NCBI GenBank assembly: GCA_947462685.1 | Contig: CANHPL010000001.1 | Location: forward strand, 186,001 to 250,000 | Source: Burkholderiaceae bacterium | GTDB taxonomy: Bacteria; Pseudomonadota; Gammaproteobacteria; Burkholderiales; Burkholderiaceae | Direction of reading: 5' to 3' | DNA length: 64,000 bases | Shown: piece after piece, positions 1-9,100 of the stretch | Position numbering within the stretch: the first letter of the stretch is position 1 | Layout of the letters: each line of letters starts with the position of its first letter | The notes under the pieces: model-generated | What the model was told of the DNA's origin: nothing | The model's database searches: none | Seen by the model: only the letters and a program-made list of their open reading frames with translations | Position numbers and translations under genes: made by a program

Positions 1-1612
1 CATAATGCGGCGCAATCTTGACTGCTGTATGAACCCTAGAGGTTGTTGCTCCGCCGATCATCAATGGCGTTTTTCTACTTCTAAAGTATTCATCTTTTTG
101 CATCTCTTGTGCAACGTAAGTCATTTCTTCAAGAGATGGGGTAATTAAGCCTGATAAACCAATGATGTCGGCTTTTTCCTCTTTAGCTTTTTCCAAGATT
201 TGACTACAAGGAACCATCACTCCCATGTTGACGACGTCAAAATTGTTACATTGTAAAACCACCGTTACGATGTTTTTACCAATGTCATGGACATCCCCTT
301 TCACGGTTGCCATGATAATTTTTCCTTTGGACCTGACATCCTTACCAGCAGCCTCGTATTGTCTTTTTTCTTCTTCAATGTATGGGATTAAATGAGCTAC
401 GGCTTGTTTCATCACTCTAGCACTTTTGACCACTTGCGGTAGGAACATTTTCCCAGCACCAAATAGTTCGCCAACGACATTCATGCCGTCCATAAGCGGG
501 CCTTCAATCACCTCAATTGGTCTTCCGCCTCGATTTGCGATTTCTTGTCGAACCTCTTCGGTATCTTCCACAATAAAATTAGTAATTCCTTGGACTAAAG
601 CATGAGAAAGTCGGTCTTGAACCGGCAACTCTCGCCAAGCAAGTGTTTCTGCCTGTTTAACACCACCACCTTTATAGTTATCCGCAATCTCTAACAGGCG
701 TTCAGTTGGAGTTTTACCTTCTTTTTCTTTAAAGCGATTCAGAACTACATCTTCTACACGCTCACGGAGTTCTTGATCTAAATCTGCATATACGCCTAAT
801 TGGCCCGCATTCACGATACCCATGTCCATACCGGCTTCAATGGCGTGATACAAAAATACCGTATGAATGGCCTCACGAACTACATCATTACCTCTGAAGG
901 AAAAGCTCACATTGGAAACACCACCACTAACTTTTGCACCAGGCAAATTCGTTTTAATCCAACGAATGGCATTGATAAAATCAACTGCATAATTGTCATG
1001 CTCCTCAATACCTGTTGCAATTGCAAAAATATTCGGATCAAAAATAATATCTTCGGGTGAAAAATCAATTGCACTGAGAAGTAAGTCGTATGAACGTTTA
1101 CAAATTTCTGTTTTTCGCTCAAAGGTATCCGCCTGTCCTTTTTCATCAAAAGCCATCACGACGGTTGCCGCACCATAACGCTTAATTAACTTCGCCTGAT
1201 GAATAAATGGCTCAATACCTTCTTTTAAAGAAATAGAATTAACGATTGCTTTACCTTGCACACATCTGAGGCCAGCTTCAATCACAGACCATTTAGAAGA
1301 ATCAATCATGATGGGGACTCGTGCGATATCTGGTTCAGAAGCGATGAGATTTAAAAACCTCACCATTGCAGCCTGCGAGTCCAGCATGGCTTCATCCATG
1401 TTGATATCTATAATTTGAGCACCATTTTCAACTTGTTGACGAGCTACTTGTAAAGCCTCATCAAATAAATTATTCAATATCAAACGCGCAAAAGCTTTCG
1501 AGCCAGTGACATTGGTTCTCTCACCAATATTCACAAATCGAATATAAGACTCTAAATTGAACGCCTCTAGCCCAGCGAGTTTCAATAAGGGTATAGGAAC
1601 ATCTTTACTCAC
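1..1612 (-). CDS. metH: Cobalamin-dependent methionine synthase, C-terminal part (pterin-, B12- and activation domains), 3' end outside window
   Basis: This is the second half of a split MetH, which transfers methyl from 5-methyl-THF through cobalamin to homocysteine. The minus-strand frame is open from the left edge to 1612. It begins with a GTG at 1612 (M-S-K-D-V-P-I-P), 7 nt after an AAGGAG, and the ATG at 1602 is ruled out because it hits TGA after six codons. The visible order is a pterin-binding domain ([14 protein letters not shown], then [10 protein letters not shown]), followed by the cobalamin cap and Rossmann domain with the axial-ligand motif [10 protein letters not shown]. The SAM-binding activation domain should lie beyond the window. 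The GTG overlaps the stop of the upstream homocysteine methyltransferase gene, so the halves are probably translationally coupled. A two-gene MetH is known in Burkholderiales. Confidence 0.93.
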   Translation of the reverse strand, partial: MSKDVPIPLLKLAGLEAFNLESYIRFVNIGERTNVTGSKAFARLILNNLFDEALQVARQQVENGAQIIDINMDEAMLDSQAAMVRFLNLIASEPDIARVPIMIDSSKWSVIEAGLRCVQGKAIVNSISLKEGIEPFIHQAKLIKRYGAATVVMAFDEKGQADTFERKTEICKRSYDLLLSAIDFSPEDIIFDPNIFAIATGIEEHDNYAVDFINAIRWIKTNLPGAKVSGGVSNVSFSFRGNDVVREAIHTVFLYHAIEAGMDMGIVNAGQLGVYADLDQELRERVEDVVLNRFKEKEGKTPTERLLEIADNYKGGGVKQAETLAWRELPVQDRLSHALVQGITNFIVEDTEEVRQEIANRGGRPIEVIEGPLMDGMNVVGELFGAGKMFLPQVVKSARVMKQAVAHLIPYIEEEKRQYEAAGKDVRSKGKIIMATVKGDVHDIGKNIVTVVLQCNNFDVVNMGVMVPCSQILEKAKEEKADIIGLSGLITPSLEEMTYVAQEMQKDEYFRSRKTPLMIGGATTSRVHTAVKIAPHY

Positions 1613-2684
1613 TCACTGGCTCCTTATAAGCATTCCATTTTGCGACCCACTGACGTGGTTGATAATTTTGTACGGCTTTTGCAATCGCTGCGATATGAGC
1701 TGGTGTAGTACCACAACACCCACCTACCAAATTAACAAGACCGTCTTTAGAAAAGTCCTCTAAAAGATGTGATGTAATTTGTGGGGTTTCATCAAAGCCA
1801 GTATCACTCATCGGATTTGGTAAACCTGCATTGGGATAACAAGATACTGCCACATCACAAATTTTTGCAAGCTCTGCAATGTAGGGCTTCATTAAGGTTG
1901 CACCTAACGCGCAATTTAGTCCAAACATAAGTGGTTTTGCATGTCGCAAACTATTCCAAAAGGCTTCAACTGTTTGGCCAGATAATATTCTTCCTGAAGC
2001 ATCCGTCACCGTGCCAGAAATCATGAGGGGTAGACGTTGTTTTGAGTTTTCAAAATATTCATCAATGGCAAAGATTGCTGCCTTTGCGTTTAAAGTATCA
2101 AAAATAGTTTCAACGAGTAATAAATCAGCTCCGCCCTCAACTAGTGCTTCAACTTGTTCGTAATAAGCTTGTCTGAGGGATTCAAAATCAACATTTCTTG
2201 CTCCAGGGTCATTCACATCTGGAGAGATACTTGCTGTTTTAGGGGTTGGGCCCACAGCTCCAGCCACAAAACGGGGTTTTTCTGGGGTACTAAATTTGTC
2301 ACATGCCGCACGGGCTAATTTCGCTGAAGCACGATTCATTGCCGTAGCCATGTGCGCCAATCGATAATCTTCTTGAGCAATCGTCGTTGCGCCAAATGTA
2401 TTCGTCTCGATAATGTCTGCGCCTGCTGCCAGATATTGCTCATGTATTTCTGCAATAACCTCTGGCTTTGTAATCGACAAGAGCTCATTATTCCCTTTTA
2501 AATCAATAGGGTGATTCAAAAGATCAGGTAAATCCCCACGAAAATCTTTTTCTGATAATTTATATTGTTGAATCATGGTTCCCATCGCACCATCTAAAAT
2601 CAAAATGCGTTTTTTCAGCAACTCCGGGAGCTGTTGCCCCTTGGTGTAAGAACTTATCGAAGAATTAACTGTTTTCTGGGTCAT
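1605..2684 (-). CDS. metH: Homocysteine S-methyltransferase domain of split methionine synthase
   Basis: This 359-aa protein carries only the homocysteine-binding TIM barrel of MetH. Motifs are [11 protein letters not shown] near the N-terminus, ETNTFGATT, and the zinc-ligand cysteines in GLNCALGA and VGGCCGTTP. The frame is open up to 2789, but I chose the ATG at 2684 (MTQKTVNS): the family's conserved region begins just after it, and the longer version would run into the divergent phaM gene. The protein ends about where this domain ends in full-length MetH, so this is a clean domain split and not a truncation. Its stop overlaps the GTG of the next gene, giving a two-gene unit that must assemble as separate polypeptides. 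Confidence 0.93.
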   Translation of the reverse strand: MTQKTVNSSISSYTKGQQLPELLKKRILILDGAMGTMIQQYKLSEKDFRGDLPDLLNHPIDLKGNNELLSITKPEVIAEIHEQYLAAGADIIETNTFGATTIAQEDYRLAHMATAMNRASAKLARAACDKFSTPEKPRFVAGAVGPTPKTASISPDVNDPGARNVDFESLRQAYYEQVEALVEGGADLLLVETIFDTLNAKAAIFAIDEYFENSKQRLPLMISGTVTDASGRILSGQTVEAFWNSLRHAKPLMFGLNCALGATLMKPYIAELAKICDVAVSCYPNAGLPNPMSDTGFDETPQITSHLLEDFSKDGLVNLVGGCCGTTPAHIAAIAKAVQNYQPRQWVAKWNAYKEPVSE

Positions 2685-2759
2685 AAAATACTTAAAGATT
2701 GATTTACTGACTAAAGTCCTATATTTTACATTTAATAAACTTTTATATTGGAGAGAGAT

Positions 2760-3314
2760 ATGTTTACTGGAATGCCAGACTTTCATCAAAGCGTTGAGAT
2801 GATGAAGAATATGTGGTCTTCTGCCGCAAAAGGTGGCGCAGATGCTTCTTCTGGCTTTGGATTGCCAGGCATGAGTACACTCAATCCCTTTGGTATCCCC
2901 GTGGTGGATATTGAGGAGCTTGATAAAAGGATTAAGGATCTTAAAAGTGTAGAGGCCTGGCTAAGCTTAAACCTGAACGTTCTACAAAATACTATACAAG
3001 GTTTAGAGGTGCAAAAAGCAACTTTGTCTACTCTTCAGGGGATTGCAGAGACGATGCGGGCAGCAACAGAACCTTCGGAAACCCAGGAAGGTACTAGTCA
3101 AAAAAAACCAACTGACTTCACAGGCGCCGGAGGTAAATTAGCGCAAGATATCATGAATCAAATGTCTAAATCAATGACAGGCATGATGGATGCTTTTCCA
3201 ACGGGTGCTGGAATAAAATCCAAAGTCGTTAAAAAACCTGTAGTGAAAAAAGCTGCCACAAAATCTACTTCTGCGAAAACCACAAGACCCCGTGCTCGTC
3301 GATCTGCCGCTTGA
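2760..3314 (+). CDS. phaM: PhaM-type polyhydroxyalkanoate granule-associated regulatory protein
   Basis: The 184-aa protein resembles PhaM of Cupriavidus/Ralstonia. That protein activates PHB synthase, sits on PHB granules and ties them to the nucleoid. An N-terminal region rich in Gly/Met/Phe is followed by the signature around [17 protein letters not shown] and [12 protein letters not shown] (about residues 45-75), a helical segment, and a basic tail with KKPVVKKAA and RPRARR that suits DNA binding. The start is the ATG at 2760, preceded by GGAGAG; the ATG at 2748 lacks a better site. Divergent from metH; its last 50 bp overlap the 3' end of the convergent hydrolase gene. No other PHB gene lies in the window. 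Confidence 0.82.
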   Translation: MFTGMPDFHQSVEMMKNMWSSAAKGGADASSGFGLPGMSTLNPFGIPVVDIEELDKRIKDLKSVEAWLSLNLNVLQNTIQGLEVQKATLSTLQGIAETMRAATEPSETQEGTSQKKPTDFTGAGGKLAQDIMNQMSKSMTGMMDAFPTGAGIKSKVVKKPVVKKAATKSTSAKTTRPRARRSAA

Positions 3315-4323
3315 TGGTACCTCTACGCCATAAATAATTTAGATGGGCAATAGCCTCACCCATGGCAAAAGTCATTTGATGGGTATCTAATTTGCGATGG
3401 AATAAAACTGGAAGTAGCTTTTTGGCGGTAATAGGCTCTTGGCATGCATCAAATGTTTCTTTGAGCCGAGCATCATGGTGGTCTCTTAATTGGCCAATCC
3501 GATAATGTAAACCTTGAAAAGGTTTACCATGCGATGGCAAGACCAGCGTTTTTTTGTCTAAAAACTCATACTTTGCAATTGAATCTAAAAACATGCCTAA
3601 AGGATCTGCATCTGGCTCGGCATCATAAACGCTAATGTTGGTAGAGATTCTAGGTAACATCATATCGCCAGAAATCATGATTTGATCTTGAATGCAGGCA
3701 AACGATAGATGCTCCGGTGCGTGCCCATAACCACTAATCGCTTGCCAATGACGGTTACCAATGAAAACCTGCTCGCCATCCATGACTCTTCTAAAGCGCT
3801 GCGGAACTTTTGGTACAAGACTACTGTAGTGGTCTGCTCTTGCACGCACTTTTTGTAAATCTTCCTCTTCAGTTAAGCCATGCTTGTAAAAGTGATCCGC
3901 AGAACCACCCCCTCCGGCAACTGAACCAATGTTTAAGCCGCCCTCTTTTGAGCTCAACCATTTTGCCATCAGAAAATCTGTCATCGACATCCACAACGGA
4001 ACTTGCCACTTTTCACAAAGCCAATGCGCCAATCCTATATGGTCAGGATGCATATGAGTAACTATTACACGCACAATAGGTAAACCTTGTAAACAATTTG
4101 CAAAAATCGTTTCCCAGGCCTGCTTCGTAACATCACTGGCGATTCCACAATCAACAATTGTCCAACCTTCTTTGCCTTCAAAACAATCGCGCAATAACCA
4201 CAAATTAATATGATCAAGAGCAAAAGGAAGGGGCATTCTCAGCCAAAAAACGCCATCAGCTACTTCTTGTAAGTGACCTAATTCAGGTAAAGTATCTTCT
4301 AAGGGGTAATTTATATGTTCCAT
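3265..4323 (-). CDS. MBL-fold metallo-hydrolase with C-terminal winged-helix-like domain
   Basis: The 352-aa protein has the metallo-beta-lactamase motif THMHPDHIG (about residues 89-97), which supplies metal ligands. Further ligands are likely the His in YGHAPEHLS, the Asp in ISGDMMLP and the His in LPSHGKPF. The last ~75 residues look like the winged-helix tail (BLACT_WH) found in glyoxalase II-like and LACTB2-type enzymes. There is no signal peptide, so it is probably cytosolic. The substrate is unknown; thioester or lactone hydrolysis is possible. The gene is monocistronic, and its C-terminal 16 codons overlap phaM in antisense. Confidence 0.82.
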   Translation of the reverse strand: MEHINYPLEDTLPELGHLQEVADGVFWLRMPLPFALDHINLWLLRDCFEGKEGWTIVDCGIASDVTKQAWETIFANCLQGLPIVRVIVTHMHPDHIGLAHWLCEKWQVPLWMSMTDFLMAKWLSSKEGGLNIGSVAGGGGSADHFYKHGLTEEEDLQKVRARADHYSSLVPKVPQRFRRVMDGEQVFIGNRHWQAISGYGHAPEHLSFACIQDQIMISGDMMLPRISTNISVYDAEPDADPLGMFLDSIAKYEFLDKKTLVLPSHGKPFQGLHYRIGQLRDHHDARLKETFDACQEPITAKKLLPVLFHRKLDTHQMTFAMGEAIAHLNYLWRRGTIKRQIDEHGVLWFSQK

Positions 4324-4366
4324 AAGGTTATTTTATTACGTAAGTTGTTTCATTTAATATATTTAT

Positions 4367-4636
4367 ATGTCTAATTTTCCTAAGCTTCATTCATCTCCAT
4401 ATGCATATGATATTGCTCAAGTCATTCTCGACGGGTTTAACAAAGATGATCGTATTTTTCGAGCAACCAGCTTTCATGCTAAAAAGAACTTTGCATCACA
4501 AAATTGGCAAGGTAATCGAAAGTTAATTGCCGCCAAAACTGTTCCTGAATCATACTGTACCTTCTTGCTTAGGGTTGTAAGAATCAATGCATACTTTATG
4601 AAACATCGTGCTAATTTTTTTAACCCTCAAACTTGA
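4367..4636 (+). pseudogene. aceK: Remnant of aceK (isocitrate dehydrogenase kinase/phosphatase), N-terminal fragment
   Basis: The first ~52 codons (M-S-N-F-P-K-L-H-S-S, then YDIAQVILDGF and RIFR, HAKKNF, NWQGNRKL) match what I remember of the AceK N-terminus (MSNFPKL-SSQIAYDVAR-MLDGF...). Intact AceK is about 570-600 aa, whereas this frame stops after 89. Near its end, RANFFN resembles the AceK segment AETFFN, which normally lies ~20 residues further on. That suggests an internal deletion with frame damage in between. No Shine-Dalgarno sequence is visible and there is no further AceK sequence before carbonic anhydrase. Intact AceK controls the TCA/glyoxylate branch point, so this copy is surely not functional as such. 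Confidence 0.75.
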
Positions 4637-4736
4637 CGAAATTTTTAAAATCTTTTTAAAAATGGTCGCAATCCTGCTCATTTTGACTATCCTAATCAGC
4701 CATATTTGTGCACCGTTATCCATCTAATCGAATACT

Positions 4737-5402
4737 ATGACAACATCTAAAAATCCGCATATCCTAAACAAACTTTTTGAGAATAATCAGACTTGGGCCA
4801 ATCGTGTTACCAAAGATGATCCCGATTACTTTCAACGTCTAGCATCTCAACAGACACCTGAATATCTTTGGATTGGATGCTCTGACTCCAGAGTTCCGGC
4901 CAATCAAATTATTGGCCTTGCCCCTGGTGAGATTTTTGTTCACCGCAATATCGCCAATGTCGTTGTTCATACAGATTTAAATGCCTTGTCTGTGATTCAA
5001 TTTGCTGTGGATCAGCTAAAAGTGAAGCATATTATTGTTGTTGGTCACTACGGCTGTTCTGGAGTTAAAGCTGCTTTAGACAATATTCGTGTTGGTCTTG
5101 CTGATAACTGGATTAGACACATTAAAGATGTTGATGACAAACACGGGCCTTATTTGGGAAAGGTTTTAAATTATCAAGAACGTTTTAATCACTTGTGTGA
5201 ACTCAATGTAATTGAACAAGTTGTTAATGTTTGTGAAACAACGATTGTGCAAGATGCTTGGCTAAGAAACCAAGAACTGACTGTTCATGGTTGGATTTAT
5301 GGTCTTAAAGATGGTTTAGCTAGAGATTTAGGGATGAGTATTCAAAATATCTCAGAGCTCAAAGAACGCTACGCTATCATGATTGATTCGTATACATCTT
5401 GA
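4737..5402 (+). CDS. can: Beta-class carbonic anhydrase
   Basis: This 221-aa zinc enzyme interconverts CO2 and bicarbonate in the cytoplasm. The beta-class zinc ligands are all visible: Cys48 and Asp50 with Arg52 in the CSDSR motif, and His104 and Cys107 in HYGCSG. Length and the motif GEIFVHRNIANVV match the Can/CynT family. It sits directly after the aceK wreck and overlaps the next hydrolase gene by 4 bp, so the two are likely cotranscribed. AceK-to-Can proximity suggests that the intervening sequence was eroded and not freshly inserted. Confidence 0.95.
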   Translation: MTTSKNPHILNKLFENNQTWANRVTKDDPDYFQRLASQQTPEYLWIGCSDSRVPANQIIGLAPGEIFVHRNIANVVVHTDLNALSVIQFAVDQLKVKHIIVVGHYGCSGVKAALDNIRVGLADNWIRHIKDVDDKHGPYLGKVLNYQERFNHLCELNVIEQVVNVCETTIVQDAWLRNQELTVHGWIYGLKDGLARDLGMSIQNISELKERYAIMIDSYTS

Positions 5403-6316
5403 TTGATCTACCAAAAAATATCCATATCATTGAACGAGGTTGGCTTTCTGCCAACCAGATCTATATTTATGACCATGCATCAATTGATGTGGTTGATAGT
5501 GGCTTTTGTTTTCATGGTCAGCAAACGATTCAATTATTACAATCGTTTTTAGATCAGCATCCCTCATTAAAACCTCGTCAACTTTTCAATACTCATCTGC
5601 ACTCCGATCACTGTGGGGGGAATCGTGCTTTACAAGACGCTTTTCAATTTACGTGTCTTGTTCCTGAATCTGAATTTACATCCGTCCGTAACTGGCCTCT
5701 AGCGCAACAGTCATTTGAGTATTTAGGTCAACCTTGTCCCAAATTTACTGCTACTAAATCTTTAAAAATTGGCTCTACTATTCAGATCGGTTCATTTGAT
5801 TTTGAAATCCACGGTACACCAGGACATCATGCCCATTCGATTCTTTTATTTGCCCCTTCTTTAGGATTGCTTATCTCTGCAGATGCATTATGGGAAAAAG
5901 GTTTTGGTGCACTTTTTTCTGAGGTTTCTGATCGATCAGGTTTTCAGGAACAACGTGCCACTCTTCAATTGATCGAATCTTTACCGGTCAAAGTGGTTGT
6001 ACCAGGACACGGAAACCCTTTTGTGAATATTCAATCTGCACTTGATAATGCTTATTCTCGTCTAGATTATTTAGAGTCTTCCCCGCAACGAAACACGCAC
6101 CATGTAGCACAAGTTTTGTTCCAGTTTATGGTGATGTTTACTGAAAAACTATCTTTAGAAGACGGTCTCAATTGGTGCCTCAAAACACCTTTATTCAGAA
6201 TGTCTGCAGATCAATTAGGACTAAGTATTGAAGAACTATTTTCGCAAACACTTGAATATCTTCAAAATAAACAAAGTTTATCTTTTACTGATGGAAAGAT
6301 TAAGCATCGTTGGTGA
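5399..6316 (+). CDS. MBL-fold metallo-hydrolase (glyoxalase II-like)
   Basis: The 305-aa protein has the metal-binding motif NTHLHSDHCGG, the later His of GTPGHHAHS, Asp in ISADALW and His in VPGHGNPF, which together form a complete binuclear MBL site. The start appears to be TTG at 5399 inside the stop region of can (TTGA overlap). No ATG fits and no Shine-Dalgarno is obvious, so translation may depend on coupling. It is not closely related to the 3265-4323 hydrolase: the motifs and C-terminal half differ. Substrate unknown. Confidence 0.82.
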   Translation: MIDLPKNIHIIERGWLSANQIYIYDHASIDVVDSGFCFHGQQTIQLLQSFLDQHPSLKPRQLFNTHLHSDHCGGNRALQDAFQFTCLVPESEFTSVRNWPLAQQSFEYLGQPCPKFTATKSLKIGSTIQIGSFDFEIHGTPGHHAHSILLFAPSLGLLISADALWEKGFGALFSEVSDRSGFQEQRATLQLIESLPVKVVVPGHGNPFVNIQSALDNAYSRLDYLESSPQRNTHHVAQVLFQFMVMFTEKLSLEDGLNWCLKTPLFRMSADQLGLSIEELFSQTLEYLQNKQSLSFTDGKIKHRW

Positions 6317-6382
6317 ATGAATTACTTCGGTCAATTTCAAGCCCTGTTCCCCTTAAAGAATTCTAGCTAAATCTTGAACTGA

Positions 6383-7099
6383 TTAAAACCGGTAACCTGC
6401 CCCAAATAAGAATGTATATCCTGAAGCTTTTATATCGATACTTGTATTAGCAACCCCTTGATATGGTCCATTTATATTTGCGGTGTAGTCCAAGAAATTC
6501 GTATACAAACCCTCAGCAAATATATAGAGTTGATTTTGTAAAGCTTGCTTGTAGCCTAAGCCCAAAGTAAACCCACCAACAAGCACACTGGTAGCAGGTG
6601 TTACAGAATCACTATAGATTAAGGATGCTGTTGATAAAGCAACTTTTCCATAAACAAGTTGATTATTTGATAACTCATAACTCGGCAAGACAGCGATGTT
6701 AATGGGATTCTTCATTTGATAAGATCCTACTAGCGAGTTTGGAACTATAACGCCAGGTAAATTAGTGGTAACTTTACTATTTGCTGACCCTGAGGTGACG
6801 GGCATAAAGTCAATACTCAAACCTAATAGCCATTTAGGAGCAATTCTGAAGTTATAACCGCCTCCAATATTGCCAGTCAAAACTGATAAATTATCAGTTG
6901 AAATATTTTGTGGAAAAACTCCATTTTGATTTAAAAGAGAACTAGATTGATCAAATGAAGATCCAACATTCGTGTATCCAATAGCGCCCTGAAAAAATGC
7001 GCCTTCAAAGACGGATTGAGCACTAGCATTTCCAATGCTAATGAACAAACCTAGAAAAACGATAGGCATAAAAAGTTTTTTTGTATTTAATTTTTTCAT
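6383..7099 (-). CDS. Outer membrane beta-barrel protein (opacity/OmpW-like fold)
   Basis: The 238-aa protein has a signal peptide (MKKLNTKKLF..., hydrophobic core, cut near ASAQS). Alternating polar/aromatic strands with glycine-rich turns (IGGGYNF, FLFGAGYRF) follow, and it ends in phenylalanine, the usual outer membrane assembly signal. Size suits an eight-stranded barrel. An AAGGA lies about 9 nt before the ATG. It stands alone, separated from glmS by about 165 bp in which I see only AT-rich sequence and a weak hairpin near 7232-7255. Function not assignable: structural porin, surface protein or small-solute pore. Confidence 0.75.
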   Translation of the reverse strand: MKKLNTKKLFMPIVFLGLFISIGNASAQSVFEGAFFQGAIGYTNVGSSFDQSSSLLNQNGVFPQNISTDNLSVLTGNIGGGYNFRIAPKWLLGLSIDFMPVTSGSANSKVTTNLPGVIVPNSLVGSYQMKNPINIAVLPSYELSNNQLVYGKVALSTASLIYSDSVTPATSVLVGGFTLGLGYKQALQNQLYIFAEGLYTNFLDYTANINGPYQGVANTSIDIKASGYTFLFGAGYRF

Positions 7100-7263
7100 T
7101 TCACGAATTCCTTTTATTTTTTAAAAAAATCATTTTTTGAGTAGCAAGTTTTTCACTGCGATCATACAAATAGAGAACTGAATCAAATATATCTTTATCA
7201 TACTCATCAAACATAGCAATGATTTCTAATTTCGGGGACTTTCACAAACTACCCCTCACGACA

Positions 7264-9087
7264 TTACTCCACCGTCACGCTCTTTGCCAAGTTTCTGGGT
7301 TTATCCACATCTGTGCCAAGGGCTAAAGCCGTATGATAGGCAAGTAGTTGCAGTGGCACCACATGCAAAATTGGTGATAAGTTTCCATAATTCTCTGGCA
7401 TTCTGATGACATGAATACCTTCGGATGATTGTATGTGCGCATCAACATCGGCAAATACAAATAGTTGGCCACTTCGAGCCTGTACTTCTTGCATATTTGA
7501 TTTGAGTTTTTCGAGCAACTCATCATTAGGAGCAACTGTTACCACGGGCATTGTTTCATCGATTAATGCGAGTGGCCCATGCTTTAACTCCCCCGCTGGA
7601 TAGGCCTCTGCATGTATGTACGAAATCTCTTTCAATTTTAAGGCCCCTTCAAGGGCGATTGGGTAATGCATACCTCTACCCAAAAATATGGCATTTTTAA
7701 ATTGAGCAAATTTTGCACTCCAGGCGATGATTTGTGGCTCTAGAGCTAAAACAGCGTTTAGGGCGGCGGGCAAATGTCTGAGTGCTTCAACTTCTTTTTG
7801 CTCTGCTTGTGGATCTAACTTGTTTTCTTTTTTTGCTAGTGCAAGGGCTAAAAAATATAGCCCAACGAGCTGTGTCGTAAATGCTTTCGTTGAAGCAACG
7901 CCAATCTCTGTTCCTGCTTTTGTCTGAAACTTCCAAAGTGTTTCACGCATCATGGCACTAGTTGCCACATTACAAATGGCAAGAGTCAGGTGATGGCCTA
8001 ATGATTTTGCATGGCGAAGTGCCGCTAAAGTATCTGCGGTTTCACCAGACTGAGATACGACTACCACTAAGGCTTTTGGATTTGGCACAGAAGTTCTGTA
8101 TCGATACTCACTGGCTATTTCCACTTGTACATTAATCCCTGCCAGCGACTCGATCCAATATTTAGCAACACAGGCAGAGTAATAACTGGTTCCACATGCG
8201 AGTATCAGAATCTGTTTAATCTCGAGCCACTCCTCATTTGTTGCTCCAAAAATATCTGGGTCAATCATTTCAATATCACCGACTGTGTTGGCTAAAGCAA
8301 AGGGCTGTTCAAAAATTTCCTTTTGCATAAAATGTTGGTAAGGTCCAAGCTCTACTGACGCGGCTAATTCTGGAACATCCTTAATCGATCGAATCGCTAA
8401 TTGACCTTGCAGATCATAAATTTTTACATGGTGTGCGGTGATTTTCACTACATCACCTTCCTCTAGATACGTCATTTGTTTTGCATGTCTTGCTACTGCT
8501 AATGCATCTGAAGCCAAGAAATTTTGTCCCTCCCCATAAGCAATTACCAAGGGTGAACCGACTTTGGCGCCAACCAATGTATCTGGCGCATCTGTCGCAA
8601 TTACGGCAATGGCATAGGCACCATGCAACTTCGGTAAAATCGCTTGCACAGCCTCTACTAAGGAGCGTTGACTCATTTTAGAATAATGGTCATGAATTAA
8701 GTGAGCAATTACTTCAGTATCTGTTTGTGACTCGAAGATATACCCTTTAGCACGTAAATCTTGTCTTAAAATCTCAAAGTTTTCAATAATACCGTTATGT
8801 ACAACGCCAATTAAATCGCCTGAAAAATGCGGATGTGCATTCGCAGTATTAGGCTTTCCATGAGTTGCCCAACGGGTATGCGCAATCCCCCAGGTACCCT
8901 CAAAATTTGCTGTACTTAGTCGAAGATCCTCTACCCTTGAGGTAGTTCTACTTCTTTGAAGTCCGAGCCTAGAGTCAACAACAGCTAAACCACAAGAATC
9001 ATATCCCCGATATTCAAGACGTTCGAGTCCTTCAACCAAGATTTCCACAACATTATTTTTTGAGACTGCCCCAACAATTCCGCACAT
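7264..9087 (-). CDS. glmS: Glutamine--fructose-6-phosphate aminotransferase (isomerizing)
   Basis: GlmS makes glucosamine-6-phosphate from fructose-6-phosphate and glutamine, the first step to UDP-GlcNAc for peptidoglycan and LPS. The 607-aa length is typical. Cys2 (MCGIVGA) is the N-terminal nucleophile of the glutaminase domain, with RWATHG and NGIIEN motifs. Two SIS domains follow ([24 protein letters not shown]), and the protein ends in the conserved [13 protein letters not shown]. It lies 13 bp after glmU, as the last gene of the SDR-folB-ttcA-glmU-glmS run. No glmS ribozyme is expected or seen in this lineage. Confidence 0.98.
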   Translation of the reverse strand: MCGIVGAVSKNNVVEILVEGLERLEYRGYDSCGLAVVDSRLGLQRSRTTSRVEDLRLSTANFEGTWGIAHTRWATHGKPNTANAHPHFSGDLIGVVHNGIIENFEILRQDLRAKGYIFESQTDTEVIAHLIHDHYSKMSQRSLVEAVQAILPKLHGAYAIAVIATDAPDTLVGAKVGSPLVIAYGEGQNFLASDALAVARHAKQMTYLEEGDVVKITAHHVKIYDLQGQLAIRSIKDVPELAASVELGPYQHFMQKEIFEQPFALANTVGDIEMIDPDIFGATNEEWLEIKQILILACGTSYYSACVAKYWIESLAGINVQVEIASEYRYRTSVPNPKALVVVVSQSGETADTLAALRHAKSLGHHLTLAICNVATSAMMRETLWKFQTKAGTEIGVASTKAFTTQLVGLYFLALALAKKENKLDPQAEQKEVEALRHLPAALNAVLALEPQIIAWSAKFAQFKNAIFLGRGMHYPIALEGALKLKEISYIHAEAYPAGELKHGPLALIDETMPVVTVAPNDELLEKLKSNMQEVQARSGQLFVFADVDAHIQSSEGIHVIRMPENYGNLSPILHVVPLQLLAYHTALALGTDVDKPRNLAKSVTVE

Positions 9088-9100
9088 AGATATTTACTTT

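Noticed and set aside
2685-2789. Longer start of the first metH gene at 2789
   Set aside because: The added residues are unlike MetH and would run through the promoter and start of phaM.
5399-6316. The two MBL hydrolases as a recent duplication
   Set aside because: They share only the fold motifs; flanking segments, C-terminal domains and lengths differ.
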